From the NCBI RefSeq assembly GCF_016862795.1, contig NZ_BONQ01000076.1:1-64000 (forward strand): a stretch of DNA of 64,000 bases, read 5' to 3'. Shown piece by piece: positions 9,647 to 18,605 of the stretch. Within the stretch, counting starts at the first letter, position 1. Every line of letters starts with the position of its first letter. The notes under the pieces are model-generated. The model worked only from the letters and a program-made list of their open reading frames with translations, made no database searches and was not told the DNA's origin. Both the position numbers and the translations under genes were made by a program. Source of the stretch: Dactylosporangium siamense. Its GTDB lineage: Bacteria > Actinomycetota > Actinomycetes > Mycobacteriales > Micromonosporaceae.

Positions 9647-10888
9647 TCAGGCGTAGGGGTCGTGGTTGGGATCGGGTCGTTCGCCGATCGCCGGGAGCCG
9701 TGTCGGCTGCCACTGGTCGGCGGCAGCCGGTTGCGACCTGCGGCGCATCCGGCGCCGGAACCACATGGTGAGCAGGCCCAGAACGACCGGAATCGCCAGG
9801 AACGCCAGCATCAGCGCCGCGATCTGGACCGCCTTCGGCGCCTCCGCCGACGGCTCCGCCCGCGGCGACGCGGCGACCCTGGGCGATCGCGACGAGCCCG
9901 GGCTGGGCGACGCGCTCGCGCCGGCACGCTTGGGCACGGTGGCGGCGGTGGCGGCCAGCGGGTCGATGACGCCGTAGCCGTATCGCTCGTCGTAGCCCGG
10001 GTCGCCGCGGTCGACAGCCGAGTCGCGCAGCCGCTGCAGGATGCCGGCCGGGGTCTCCTGCGGATACTTGGCCTTGATGACCGCCGCGACCCCGGCGACC
10101 AGCGCGGTCGCGTTGCTGGTGCCGGTGGAGGTGTCGTAGCCGCCCTTGAGCCTCGCGGACACGATGTCGTCGCTGGGCGCGGCGAGGGTGATCTTGCCGC
10201 CGTAGTTGCCCTTGGCCGAGATCGTGGAGATGGTGCCGTCCCGCTGCACGCCCGCCACCGCGACGACGCCCGGATAGGCCGCCGGCCAGGCGATCTCGGG
10301 AACGTCCGAGGTGTTACCGACGCCGGCGATGATGATCGCGCCCTTGTACAGCCCGTAAGCCATCGCGGCCTGCAGGTTGTCGGTGGCACCACCCGCCGCC
10401 GCAACGCAGATGACCTTGGCGCCGGCCTCCACCGCGGCGAGGATCCCGTTCGCCAGCTCGTCGGGGTGGCCGTTGCCGGTGCGCGGGCCGACCCGCACCG
10501 GCAGGATCTTCGCCTTCGGCGCGATGCCGAGCACGCCGTCGGCGTTACCGCGGCCGTGGCCGTGGCCGGCGATCAGCGAGGCCATGGCCGTGCCGTGGCC
10601 GGTGAAGTCGTCGGTGCGCCCGTCCGGCTCCCGGGACGCGTCGAGGCCCTTGAGCACGCTACCGGTGAGGTCCGGATGGTTGGCGTCGACGCCGGTGTCG
10701 ACGACGGCGACGGTCACCCCCTCGCCTTGGCTGACCGTGGCGAGCTCGGCCGCCTTCAGGTACTCCAGCGACCACTGCTGGTTTCGGATGCTGTCGGCGG
10801 CCGCCGGGTCGGCGGTGCTGATCGCGAGCGCGAGCCCGCACAGCACCGCCGACAATGCCCGGCTGGAGCGCTGCCGTCCGTTGGTCAA
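9647..10888 (-). CDS. mycP: Type VII secretion-associated serine protease, mycosin
   Basis: This 413-residue subtilisin (S8) has a signal peptide (hydrophobic ALSAVLCGLALAIS then AAADS). The catalytic triad is Asp64 in VAVVDTGVD, His98 in GHGTAMASLIAG and Ser258 in GTSNATALVAG, with oxyanion Asn192 in GVGNTSD. A membrane helix at about 357-378 is followed by a basic cytosolic tail, as in mycosins, which sit at ESX machines facing the outside and cleave substrates such as EspB. The start is TTG at 10888; its bases overlap the TGA of the upstream PPE-like gene (TTGA), so translation is coupled. It is the last gene of the leftward series and converges on the giant protein/SUKH pair with only 30 bp between stops. 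Confidence 0.95.
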   Translation of the reverse strand: MTNGRQRSSRALSAVLCGLALAISTADPAAADSIRNQQWSLEYLKAAELATVSQGEGVTVAVVDTGVDANHPDLTGSVLKGLDASREPDGRTDDFTGHGTAMASLIAGHGHGRGNADGVLGIAPKAKILPVRVGPRTGNGHPDELANGILAAVEAGAKVICVAAAGGATDNLQAAMAYGLYKGAIIIAGVGNTSDVPEIAWPAAYPGVVAVAGVQRDGTISTISAKGNYGGKITLAAPSDDIVSARLKGGYDTSTGTSNATALVAGVAAVIKAKYPQETPAGILQRLRDSAVDRGDPGYDERYGYGVIDPLAATAATVPKRAGASASPSPGSSRSPRVAASPRAEPSAEAPKAVQIAALMLAFLAIPVVLGLLTMWFRRRMRRRSQPAAADQWQPTRLPAIGERPDPNHDPYA

Positions 10889-12903
10889 CCTGCCCGTCCG
10901 ATCGCCGGGCCGCGCTCGACGGTGGTGTGCTCGGTCCGCTCGGGCGCGTCGATGATGGGCGGCGGTGCCAGCTGGTCGGTCACGGCGAACTCGCTGTCGT
11001 CAACGGTGAACGGGGTCCGGCGGTGCTGCCGCCGGAGCTGGTCCTGTTGTTGCTGCCCGGATTCGCCGGTGTTGCGCACCACCGGCGGGGCCGCCGCGTT
11101 GCGCGCGGCGATGCCGGGACGGCGTCCGGGTGCGCTCTCGGGCGTGGGAACACCCCGCCCGCGGGCTGCGGCGCCGCCGGGACGGCCGCCGATCACGTCA
11201 TGGTCGAGGTCGACCGGGCGCAACGGGGCGCTGCCCCGGTTGCCGATCGTGGTCGGCCCGACGCCGCGCGCCGCGGACCGTGGCACCGCGGACTCCGGCA
11301 CGCCCCGCGCACCGCCTGGCTGGCGCGGGTCCACGCCCCTGCCGCGCTGGCCGGGAGGCATGCCGCCACGGCCCGGCTCGCCGGTCTGACCCGGCTGGCG
11401 GCCGATGACGCCGCGCCGGTCACCCGCACCCGGCGGCAGCCCGGCTCGACCACCGCCGGACGACGGCGGCTGACCGAGCTGACCTGGGCGTTGACCGATC
11501 ACGCCGCTGCGCCCCGCCGACGGAGGCAGCGCCGTCTTCCCCGAGCCGCCACGGCCGGCGCCCGGCGGCAGTCCCGTCTTGCCGGGCGGGCCGCCGGTGC
11601 GCCCCGCCGAGGGCGGCAGCGCACTCTTGCCCGGTCCGCCACCGCGCTGCGCGGACGGAGGGAGGCCGGTCTTGCCCGGTCCGCCACCACGTTGCGCCGA
11701 GGGCGGCAGCGCGCTCTTCCCGGGTCCGCCGCCGCGTTGCGCGGACGGGGGCAGGGCACTCTTCCCCGGCCCGCCACCGCGCTGCGCCGAGGGCGGCAGG
11801 CCGGTCTTGCCGGGACCGCCACCGCGACCCGCGGAGGGCGGCAGCCCGGCCTTTCCGGCAGGGGGCAGCCCCGTCCGCCCGGCGCTGGGTCGCTCGCCGA
11901 TCACTCCGGACTTCGACGGCAGCCCACCGGGCGGCAGGCCGGCCTTGCCCGGCGTGAGCCCCGGCGAGGGGGGCAGCGAAGGCAGCGCCTTGGCGCCCGG
12001 CGTCGGCAGGACCGGCATCCCGACGGGCGGCATCACCGGCACCACCGGCACCACCGGAATCGCCGGCAGGACCGGCGGCTTCGGCGGCGGTGGCAGGCTC
12101 GGCGGTGGAGGCAGGTTCGGCTTGTTCACCACCGGCACGACCGGCACCGGCACCACCGGGACGTTGGGCACGAGCGCCGTGGGCATGGTCGGCATCGCCG
12201 GCGGCGGTCCGGCCGTCGGCACGTGGGGCATCACCGGCATGGCGGGGGCCGCCGGCGCATGCGGGATCGGCATCACCGGCTTGTAGTACAGCGGCCCCTT
12301 GAACGCCGGCATGGCCGGCCGGACGCCCGAGTCCGCCGCGACGTAGGCGGCCGCGAGCTTCTTCATGATCGCTCGGGCCTCGTTGTCGAACGCGTCCAGC
12401 CTCGCCTGCTCGAACTTGGCAGGATCGTCACTGTCGAACCACATGTGCTTGAAGTCTTTGACGACGTCAATGGCCTTGTTCTTCAGGCCGTCGGCGTCCC
12501 CGTGGTTGTTCCAGTCGTCGATGTTCGTCATGTACTGGCCGCGCCGGAGGCTCACGTCGGCCCACGCCTTCTTGGCGGCATTCACCGCCAGGGCGGTGTC
12601 CGCCAGGATGTCGGCATAGACGCGGTAGTTGTGCGCCGACGTGTTGAGGGTGCCGACCAGCAGCGTCAGTTGATTGAGGAACGCGTCACCGCCCGCAGAG
12701 TCCCAATGGGGCTTCAGCGTGCGGTGATATTGGGCAATGTTGGCGCTCAGCGCCTCGAACTGCTCCGCCAGGTCGATCCAGCCACGCGCCGCGGCCTGTT
12801 GCCGGGACGCGTTCTCCTGACGGAGGATCGCGTCCATCTCTTCGAACGACTTATTACCCCAGTAGGTATATGTGGCCTTGCCGGCTTCTGCAGGGAGCAC
12901 CAT
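10885..12903 (-). CDS. PPE/WXG-like ESX substrate or component with Pro/Gly-rich repeats
   Basis: The first ~190 of 672 residues are helical and resemble the N-terminal helical region of PPE/WXG100-type ESX proteins (YTYWGNKSFEEMDAIL, then long helices ending near YVAADSG). Next comes a Pro/Met/Val-rich stretch and then a low-complexity region with the 15-residue repeat GKTGLPPSAQRGGGP (about 11590-11835). The C-terminus is Arg/Gln rich and has no membrane helix. The start is ATG 12903 with AAGTAGGT upstream. Its stop overlaps the mycosin start, linking it to the secretion machine. It may be a secreted substrate processed by the mycosin or a surface component; the sequence does not decide. 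Confidence 0.75.
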   Translation of the reverse strand: MVLPAEAGKATYTYWGNKSFEEMDAILRQENASRQQAAARGWIDLAEQFEALSANIAQYHRTLKPHWDSAGGDAFLNQLTLLVGTLNTSAHNYRVYADILADTALAVNAAKKAWADVSLRRGQYMTNIDDWNNHGDADGLKNKAIDVVKDFKHMWFDSDDPAKFEQARLDAFDNEARAIMKKLAAAYVAADSGVRPAMPAFKGPLYYKPVMPIPHAPAAPAMPVMPHVPTAGPPPAMPTMPTALVPNVPVVPVPVVPVVNKPNLPPPPSLPPPPKPPVLPAIPVVPVVPVMPPVGMPVLPTPGAKALPSLPPSPGLTPGKAGLPPGGLPSKSGVIGERPSAGRTGLPPAGKAGLPPSAGRGGGPGKTGLPPSAQRGGGPGKSALPPSAQRGGGPGKSALPPSAQRGGGPGKTGLPPSAQRGGGPGKSALPPSAGRTGGPPGKTGLPPGAGRGGSGKTALPPSAGRSGVIGQRPGQLGQPPSSGGGRAGLPPGAGDRRGVIGRQPGQTGEPGRGGMPPGQRGRGVDPRQPGGARGVPESAVPRSAARGVGPTTIGNRGSAPLRPVDLDHDVIGGRPGGAAARGRGVPTPESAPGRRPGIAARNAAAPPVVRNTGESGQQQQDQLRRQHRRTPFTVDDSEFAVTDQLAPPPIIDAPERTEHTTVERGPAIGRAG
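11590..11835 (-). repeat. 45-bp coding minisatellite in the PPE-like gene
   Basis: About five to six imperfect 45-bp units encode GK(T/S)(G/A)LPPSAQRGGGP. The units alternate between KTGL and KSAL versions, which suggests repeated unit duplication. Exact borders are approximate. Confidence 0.7.
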
Positions 12904-12971
12904 GGCGACCTACTTCGCCGACGCGGCCCGGTAGCCGCCGTCCGGTGCCGGCATCAGGGCGCTTCCCGTCA

Positions 12972-13691
12972 TCACGGAGTGTTTCCCGTCTCCTGCTCCA
13001 GGTTGATACGGCCCTGCTCGGAGAGCGTGTAGTCGGTGCGGCGATTGTCGCCCTCAGGAAGCTGCGTGGTGTCGAACAGCGTCTGATAGCCGGAGACCGT
13101 CTTGCCGTCGACGTCCTTCGGGATGCTGTTCTCCGACTGGGAGTTGGCGAGGTCTTTCGGCGGTGCGTCACCGTCCGCGCCGGGAATCTCCTGATCCATG
13201 GTGCCGTCGTTGTCGAAGTCATAGCCGATGACGACGCCCCGGTCGTTCCTGATCATGCCCCATTGCGACGGGTCGGGCAGGCTGAGTCGCGGCTCCGGAG
13301 TCTTGGCGCCCTTCGGCAGCTCCGCCGGGAACATCTCCTGGATCTGCTTCAGCTTGACGTTCGCGAAGCCGTCCTTGCCCTTGTACAGGTCCGCGATGTT
13401 CTCCACGCCCTGCTGGAGCGCGAAGAGCGACAGCTTGACCTCGGAGATCATCTTCATCGCCGCGGTGAACGAATCCAGGTTGCGCTTGCGGACGTCGTCG
13501 CCTTCCACGAAGTTTTCGCCGCTGCGGCCGATCTGGGCGTTGACGGGGTGCTCGTCACGGCCCAGGGCCTTCCAGCGGTTCATCTGGCTGTCGTAGGCCT
13601 CCGCGTCGCCCTTCAGGTTCTCACCCAGCGCCTTCATCGAGTCGATCTCGACGTTCAGCTTGTCCGCGATCGGCTTGTTCTCGTTGCCCAT
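12972..13691 (-). CDS. ESX-associated helical protein with a Ca-binding-like loop (unknown function)
   Basis: The product is 239 residues from ATG 13691, which has GGGGGTG six bases upstream; an upstream in-frame ATG at 13706 lacks a comparable site. Residues 1-130 are amphipathic helices (WKALGRDEHPVNAQIG, MKMISEVKLSLFALQQG), of the kind seen in WXG/Esp-type ESX proteins. A later segment, DFDNDGTMD, fits the D-x-D-x-D-G-x-x-D loop of EF-hand/dockerin calcium sites. The C-terminus is acidic and has no membrane segment. It lies between eccC and the PPE-like gene (68 bp before the latter) and is probably part of the same transcript. A chaperone or substrate role is possible; I do not recognise a named family. 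Confidence 0.65.
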   Translation of the reverse strand: MGNENKPIADKLNVEIDSMKALGENLKGDAEAYDSQMNRWKALGRDEHPVNAQIGRSGENFVEGDDVRKRNLDSFTAAMKMISEVKLSLFALQQGVENIADLYKGKDGFANVKLKQIQEMFPAELPKGAKTPEPRLSLPDPSQWGMIRNDRGVVIGYDFDNDGTMDQEIPGADGDAPPKDLANSQSENSIPKDVDGKTVSGYQTLFDTTQLPEGDNRRTDYTLSEQGRINLEQETGNTP

Positions 13692-13847
13692 GTCCGACAC
13701 CCCCATGTCCGGTCCAGCGTGGATGCTCGGCGGCTAAGCGTCGCCTCCATCGGAACTCGTCTACCCCCAAGCCTACCCAACTTCCGCAACGGGGATCGAT
13801 CACGATGGCAACACTTGAGACAAGCCTGAGGGTCCCGGCGGCCGCCA

Positions 13848-14001
13848 ACGCTGCCGCCTTCGGCGTCAGCGCGAGCCAATGCTGCGTTGCTGGTTCGCGG
13901 CCCGAGCCGCTTCGCTGGCTGCTCACGCTGCCGCCTTCGGCGTCAGCGCGAGCCAATGCTGCGTTCCTGGTTCGCGGCCCGAGCCGCTTCGCTGGCCGCT
14001 C
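13848..14001. repeat. Two tandem 77-bp repeats abutting the eccC stop
   Basis: Two nearly identical 77-bp copies lie at 13848-13924 and 13925-14001, with only a few mismatches. The second ends inside the eccC stop codon. Each copy contains short self-complementary pieces (for example cggcccgagccg). It fills most of the gap between eccC and the downstream gene. Confidence 0.85.
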
Positions 14002-17000
14002 AGCCGGCCGCCGGCGGGGTCCAGGCGAGCTGGATCAGCTGCGTGCCACCACGGCGGGTGACCAGGTAACCGCGGCCCGGCGGCAGCGGCTCCGGCTTCC
14101 GGTTGCCCAGCAGGACGCCCTCGTCGCGGTTGCCGGACATCATGATGCCGGGCGAGGCCAGCTCGCGGAGCCGCCCGATGAGCGGGTCGAACATCGCCCG
14201 GCCGGCCCCACCGGATCGGCGGGTCAGCAGGATGTGCAGGCCGATGTCGCGCCCCTGCGCGGCGTAGTCGAGCAGCGGCAGCAGCGGGTTGGTCCCGCCC
14301 GCGACCAGGTCGTAGTCGTCGATGAGCACGAACAGCTCCGGGCCGGTCCACCAGCTGCGGGCCCGCAGCTGCTCGGCGGTCACGTCGGGCCCGGGCAGCC
14401 GGGCCTTCATCGCGATCACCACGTCCTTGACGATGTCGGCCGTGGCCTGCGTCGACGTGCCGTAGGCGAGCAGGTGCTCCGGCGGCACCGTGCCCAGCAG
14501 GCTGCGCCGGTAGTCGACGAGCAGGATCCGGGCCTGGGCGGGGGTGTACCGCTCGGTCACCGCCCGGGCCACCCCACGCAGGAAGTTGCTCTTGCCGCAC
14601 TCGAGGTCCCCGAGCACGAGGCAGTGCGGCTCGTTGTCGAGGTCGAGGAAGACCGGGCCGAGGTTGGACTCGGCGATGCCGATCGGGATCCGGCCCCGCG
14701 CGGCCGGGTCCGGCGCCGGCAGCAACGCGTAGTCCAGCCGCTCGGGCAGCAGCCGCACCTCCGGCGACCGCGTGCCGCCCCAGGCGGCACCGACCTCGTG
14801 CACGAGCTTGGCCAGGCCTTCCGACATGGTCTTCGGGTCGGCGGACCCGTCGACCCTCGGCATGGCGGCCAGGAAGTGCAGGCCTTCCGCGGTGATCCCG
14901 CGGCCGCCGGCGTTCTCGGGCACGTTGAGCGCGGCCCGGCGGTCCATCATCGAGTCGGTGGGGTCGCCGAGCCGCAGCTCCAGCTTGCTGCCGAACAGGT
15001 CCCGCAGCGAGGGCCGCACGTCCATCCACCGGGTCGCCGAGGCCACCACGTGGATCCCGAAGGACAGCCCGCGGCTGGTGATGTCGGCGACCTCGAGCTC
15101 CAGCTCCTCGAACTCCTTCCGCAACGCGCCCAGGCCATCGATGATCAGGAACACGTCACCGAACGGGTCGTTGGTGAACTCGCCACGCTGCCTGCGCTGC
15201 CGGTACATCGGCATACCCTCGATGCCCAGGTCGGCGAACTGCCGCTCGCGGGTGTCGAGCAGGCCCCGCACCTCGGCGATGGTGCGCCGTAGCCGGTCCA
15301 CGTCCAGCCGGCTCGCGACCCCGCCGACGTGCGGCAGGTCCCGCAGCGCCGCCATGCCGCCGCCGCCCAGGTCGAGGCAGTAGATCTGCACCTCACGAGG
15401 CGTGTGGGTGAGCGCCAGGCTGGCCACCAGCGTCCGCAGCGCGGTGCTCTTGCCGCTCTGCGGGCCGCCGACCACGACGACATGGCCGGAGGCACCGGAC
15501 AGGTCGAGGGTGAGCACGTCGCGGGCCTGGTCGTAGGGGCGGTCGACGATGCAGATCGGTGCCTGCAGTGCCCCCCGCAGCTCGCGGTTCGTCACGCTGA
15601 GACCGCGCTCCGGATCGACCGTGATCGGCGGCAGCAGCTGGTCGAGGCTCGGTGCCAGGCCCAGCGGCGGCAGCCACACCTGGTGCGCCGGGACGCCGCG
15701 GCCCTCGAGCCGGTCCACAAGGATGTCGAGCACCGTCTCGCCGATCACCTCGTCGTCGGCCGGCGCGTCCTCGTCGCCTACCGGGGTCTGCGTGACCCGC
15801 GGCGCGAGGTACTGCGTCGAATACGGCAGCGCCGGGTCGACGTCGGGTGCGAGCTGCACCGGAGCGCTGCTGTCGACGCCCTGATAGGTGCCGGAGACGT
15901 ATGCGGCCCGGAACCGGATCAACGGCTCGGTGCCCGACTTGAGGTAGCCGTGACCGGGCGCGCGCGGCAGCTCGTAGGCGTCGGGCGAGTTCAGCACGGC
16001 CCGGCTCTCGCTGCTGGAGAACGTCCGCAGGCCGATCCGGTACGACAGGTGCGTGTCGAGCCCGCGGAGGCGGCCCTCCTCGAGGCGCTGCGAGGCGAGC
16101 AGCAGGTGCACGCCCAGCGACCGGCCGACCCGGCCGATCTGCACGAACATGTCGATGAAGTCGGGCTTGTGGGTCAGCAGCTCGGAGAACTCGTCGCAGA
16201 TGATGAGCAGGTTCGGCAGCGGCGTGAGCGGGGCGCCGGCGGCGCGGGCCCGCTCGTAGTCGCGCTGGGAGTCGTACTTGCCCGCGTCGCGCAGCAGCTC
16301 CTGCCGGCGGACCAGCTCGCCGGAGATGGCGTCGCGCATCCGGTCGACCAGCGACAGCTCGTGCCGCAGGTTGGTGATCACTGCGCTGGTGTGCGGCAGC
16401 CGGTCGAGCTTGGCGAACGTCGCGCCGCCCTTGAAGTCGACGAGCACGAAGTTGAGGATCTCCGAGGAGTGCGTCGATGCGAGGGCCAGCACCAGGGTCC
16501 GCAGCAGCTCGCTCTTGCCGGAGCCGGTGGCGCCGACGAGCAGGCCGTGCGGCCCCATGCCTTCCTGCGCGGACTCCTTGAGGTCCAGGTCGATCGGGGA
16601 ACCGTCCGGCGCGATCCCGATCGGCACGCGCAGCCGGTCGCGGTTGGGCCGCACCCCCCACGCGCGGTTCGGGTCGTACTGGTACGGGTCGCCCAGGTCG
16701 AGCAGCTCGGCGAGGCCCAGTTCGGCGGTGGCCCGCCGCTCGCTGCGTGAGGCCACCGACAGCCGCAGCGGTGCCAGCTGGGCGGCCAGCCCGCGGGCCT
16801 GCTCGATGTGCAACCCGTCGTGGTGGCCGACCCGGGTCCGGCCGTCGGCGCTGATGCTGTGCAGGTCGCCGTCGGCGTCGATCTCGAGGACCAGCGACAC
16901 GAGATCGAGCAGGCGTGGCGGCTGGTTGGTCAGGTCGACGATGGTGACGCCGTCGATGCCGCCCTCGGTCATCAGGTGGTCGGAGCCGGCCAGGTCGCCG

Positions 17001-17965
17001 CCGTCCAGGATCACCATGATGTGCGGGGTCTCGGTCATCTCCGCGTCCGGGTCGAACCGGGCACGGACGACCAGCAGGTCCTCCAGGATCGCCTCGAGCG
17101 TGGTCACCGCCGGAGCCACCATCCGCAGCTGACCCAGGGCGTCGGTCTTCGTCGGGTGCAGGGCGTGCGGCAGCCACTTCGCCCACTCCCACTGCCCGGC
17201 GTTGGCGGGGCCGGTGCACACCGCGACCAGCATGTCGTCGGGCGCGTGGAAGGTCGCCGCCTGCACCAGCATCGCCCGCACCATCGCCCGGGACCGCTCG
17301 GCCGGGCCCTGCACGTACACCCTGCTGAACCCGGTCAACGACAGCGCGACGGGCAGATCGGGCACCACCGCGTAGGTCTTCACGAAACGGCGCAGGGCCA
17401 CCGCGCAGACCGGCTCCAGGTCCTCGACCCGGCTGGTGCGCGGGGGGACGACGGGCGTGGCGACCTCGAGCGGGCCGAGCCCGATGCGGACCGTGGCGAA
17501 GTCGCCGTCGGTCGGCCGGCGCTCCCACAGCCGGTGGCTGGCCACCGTCGACCACAGCGTGTCGGGGTCGGGGTGGCGGTAGTACATGGCCCGCCGCTGC
17601 TCGTTGATGACCTTCAACACCCGGCGGCGATGCTGCGCGAGGTGGTGCATGTATTTGCGCCGCGCCGCCACCAGCTCCGCCTTGTTCGGCTGGCCGCCCT
17701 GGGTCATCACCTGGGCGAGCAGCATGCCGAGCATGCTCACGCCGAACATGGCACCCACCAGGTAGCCCAGCGGGCCCGGCTTCTGGAACGAGAACATCAT
17801 GGCCATGGCGGCCGAGCCGGCCACCATCGGCAGCGTCATCAGCAGATTGGTCCATGCCTTGCCACCGGGCGGCGGGAGCTCCGGCGGCGGGTCGAGCACG
17901 ATGTCGCCGCTGGGCAGTGCCGGTGCCGGACGGCGCGGCTGCCGCTTGACCACCACGGTGCTCAA
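14000..17965 (-). CDS. eccC: Type VII secretion ATPase EccC (fused EccCa/EccCb form)
   Basis: EccC is the motor of ESX secretion and binds substrate signals. The TTG start at 17965 gives an N-terminus MSTVVVKRQPRRPAPALPSG, typical of the family, and has GGGGGTGGG upstream; longer open sequence upstream overlaps another gene and is rejected. Length is 1321 residues, as for fused EccCa/Cb. Two membrane helices lie at about 40-85. Three FtsK/SpoIIIE ATPase domains have Walker A motifs GATGSGKS (~477), GGPQSGKS (~832) and GDLECGKS (~1118), with Walker B-like LLIICDE, VFLIIDG and LFVLIDD. It lies 79 bp after the zinc-ribbon array and upstream of the ESX-associated, PPE-like and mycosin genes. No eccB, eccD or eccE is in the window. 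Confidence 0.95.
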   Translation of the reverse strand: MSTVVVKRQPRRPAPALPSGDIVLDPPPELPPPGGKAWTNLLMTLPMVAGSAAMAMMFSFQKPGPLGYLVGAMFGVSMLGMLLAQVMTQGGQPNKAELVAARRKYMHHLAQHRRRVLKVINEQRRAMYYRHPDPDTLWSTVASHRLWERRPTDGDFATVRIGLGPLEVATPVVPPRTSRVEDLEPVCAVALRRFVKTYAVVPDLPVALSLTGFSRVYVQGPAERSRAMVRAMLVQAATFHAPDDMLVAVCTGPANAGQWEWAKWLPHALHPTKTDALGQLRMVAPAVTTLEAILEDLLVVRARFDPDAEMTETPHIMVILDGGDLAGSDHLMTEGGIDGVTIVDLTNQPPRLLDLVSLVLEIDADGDLHSISADGRTRVGHHDGLHIEQARGLAAQLAPLRLSVASRSERRATAELGLAELLDLGDPYQYDPNRAWGVRPNRDRLRVPIGIAPDGSPIDLDLKESAQEGMGPHGLLVGATGSGKSELLRTLVLALASTHSSEILNFVLVDFKGGATFAKLDRLPHTSAVITNLRHELSLVDRMRDAISGELVRRQELLRDAGKYDSQRDYERARAAGAPLTPLPNLLIICDEFSELLTHKPDFIDMFVQIGRVGRSLGVHLLLASQRLEEGRLRGLDTHLSYRIGLRTFSSSESRAVLNSPDAYELPRAPGHGYLKSGTEPLIRFRAAYVSGTYQGVDSSAPVQLAPDVDPALPYSTQYLAPRVTQTPVGDEDAPADDEVIGETVLDILVDRLEGRGVPAHQVWLPPLGLAPSLDQLLPPITVDPERGLSVTNRELRGALQAPICIVDRPYDQARDVLTLDLSGASGHVVVVGGPQSGKSTALRTLVASLALTHTPREVQIYCLDLGGGGMAALRDLPHVGGVASRLDVDRLRRTIAEVRGLLDTRERQFADLGIEGMPMYRQRRQRGEFTNDPFGDVFLIIDGLGALRKEFEELELEVADITSRGLSFGIHVVASATRWMDVRPSLRDLFGSKLELRLGDPTDSMMDRRAALNVPENAGGRGITAEGLHFLAAMPRVDGSADPKTMSEGLAKLVHEVGAAWGGTRSPEVRLLPERLDYALLPAPDPAARGRIPIGIAESNLGPVFLDLDNEPHCLVLGDLECGKSNFLRGVARAVTERYTPAQARILLVDYRRSLLGTVPPEHLLAYGTSTQATADIVKDVVIAMKARLPGPDVTAEQLRARSWWTGPELFVLIDDYDLVAGGTNPLLPLLDYAAQGRDIGLHILLTRRSGGAGRAMFDPLIGRLRELASPGIMMSGNRDEGVLLGNRKPEPLPPGRGYLVTRRGGTQLIQLAWTPPAAG

Positions 17966-18044
17966 CCGACCCACCCCCGTATCGACCGTTGTTTGTGACG
18001 CCCATCGTAGGGAGTCGACCGCTGGGTTGGCACCCGGCGCCGGG

Positions 18045-18605
18045 TCACAGCGCCGCGTAGGCCGCGGCGATGCGCTGGTACGCCTCCCGCACGGCGAGCA
18101 GCCTGACCCGCCGGAACCGGCCCGGCTCGGCCGCCTGGACCTGCCGTCCCCGGTCGGTCCAGAAGGCGCTCGGCGGCGCGGTGTCGGCGCCGGCGGGCAG
18201 GAACTTGAGCACCTCGTCGAGGGCCGCCACGGCCATCTCCACGTCCCGCTTGGCACCGGCCAGCTCGGCCGCGGACGCCCGCGGGTCGGGCACCGCGGCG
18301 ACGTGTTCGAGGACCATGTCGGCGACGAACAGCCACTCGCCGGCGTCGACGATCCGCGACGGCTGGTCACCGCCGAACCGCACCCCGTGCGCCGGCGGGA
18401 AGAGGACGACCTCCGGCAGGTCGAACTCGAACTCGCGCCCGGTGCCGCAGCCGGGGCACGCCCCGGTGTAGCGGCTGGCGAGGCCCGCCGGTGTGGTGAT
18501 GACGGAGCTGGTCGAGTCGAACACCGCTTCGCCGCACCGCGGGCACGGGTGCAGCTCCATGTACAGGTGCGCCTCGGCGTTGGTGCGGGCCAGGCCGATC
18601 GTCAT
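18045..18605 (-). CDS. Array gene A: single zinc-ribbon module protein
   Basis: I do not recognise a named family. The 186-residue protein has the module repeated through this array: an entry motif RTNAEAHLYMELHPC, a four-Cys ribbon (CPRC then CPGC), then PSRIVDAGEWLFVAD, then VAALDEVLKFLPAGAD, and a closing W-T-x-x-G-R ... RFRR helix. The Cys spacing suggests one bound zinc. No signal peptide or membrane helix is present, so it is probably cytoplasmic. Its ATG overlaps the TGA of gene B (ATGA) and its stop is 79 bp before eccC. Its length equals that of gene H at the other end of the array. Role as an immunity protein or ESX accessory is inferred from location. Confidence 0.75.
   Translation of the reverse strand: MTIGLARTNAEAHLYMELHPCPRCGEAVFDSTSSVITTPAGLASRYTGACPGCGTGREFEFDLPEVVLFPPAHGVRFGGDQPSRIVDAGEWLFVADMVLEHVAAVPDPRASAAELAGAKRDVEMAVAALDEVLKFLPAGADTAPPSAFWTDRGRQVQAAEPGRFRRVRLLAVREAYQRIAAAYAAL

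Noticed and set aside
18001-18370. Upstream extension of EccC to about 18370
   Set aside because: Sequence overlaps array gene A in another frame and is low-complexity; the MSTVVVKR start at 17965 fits the family.
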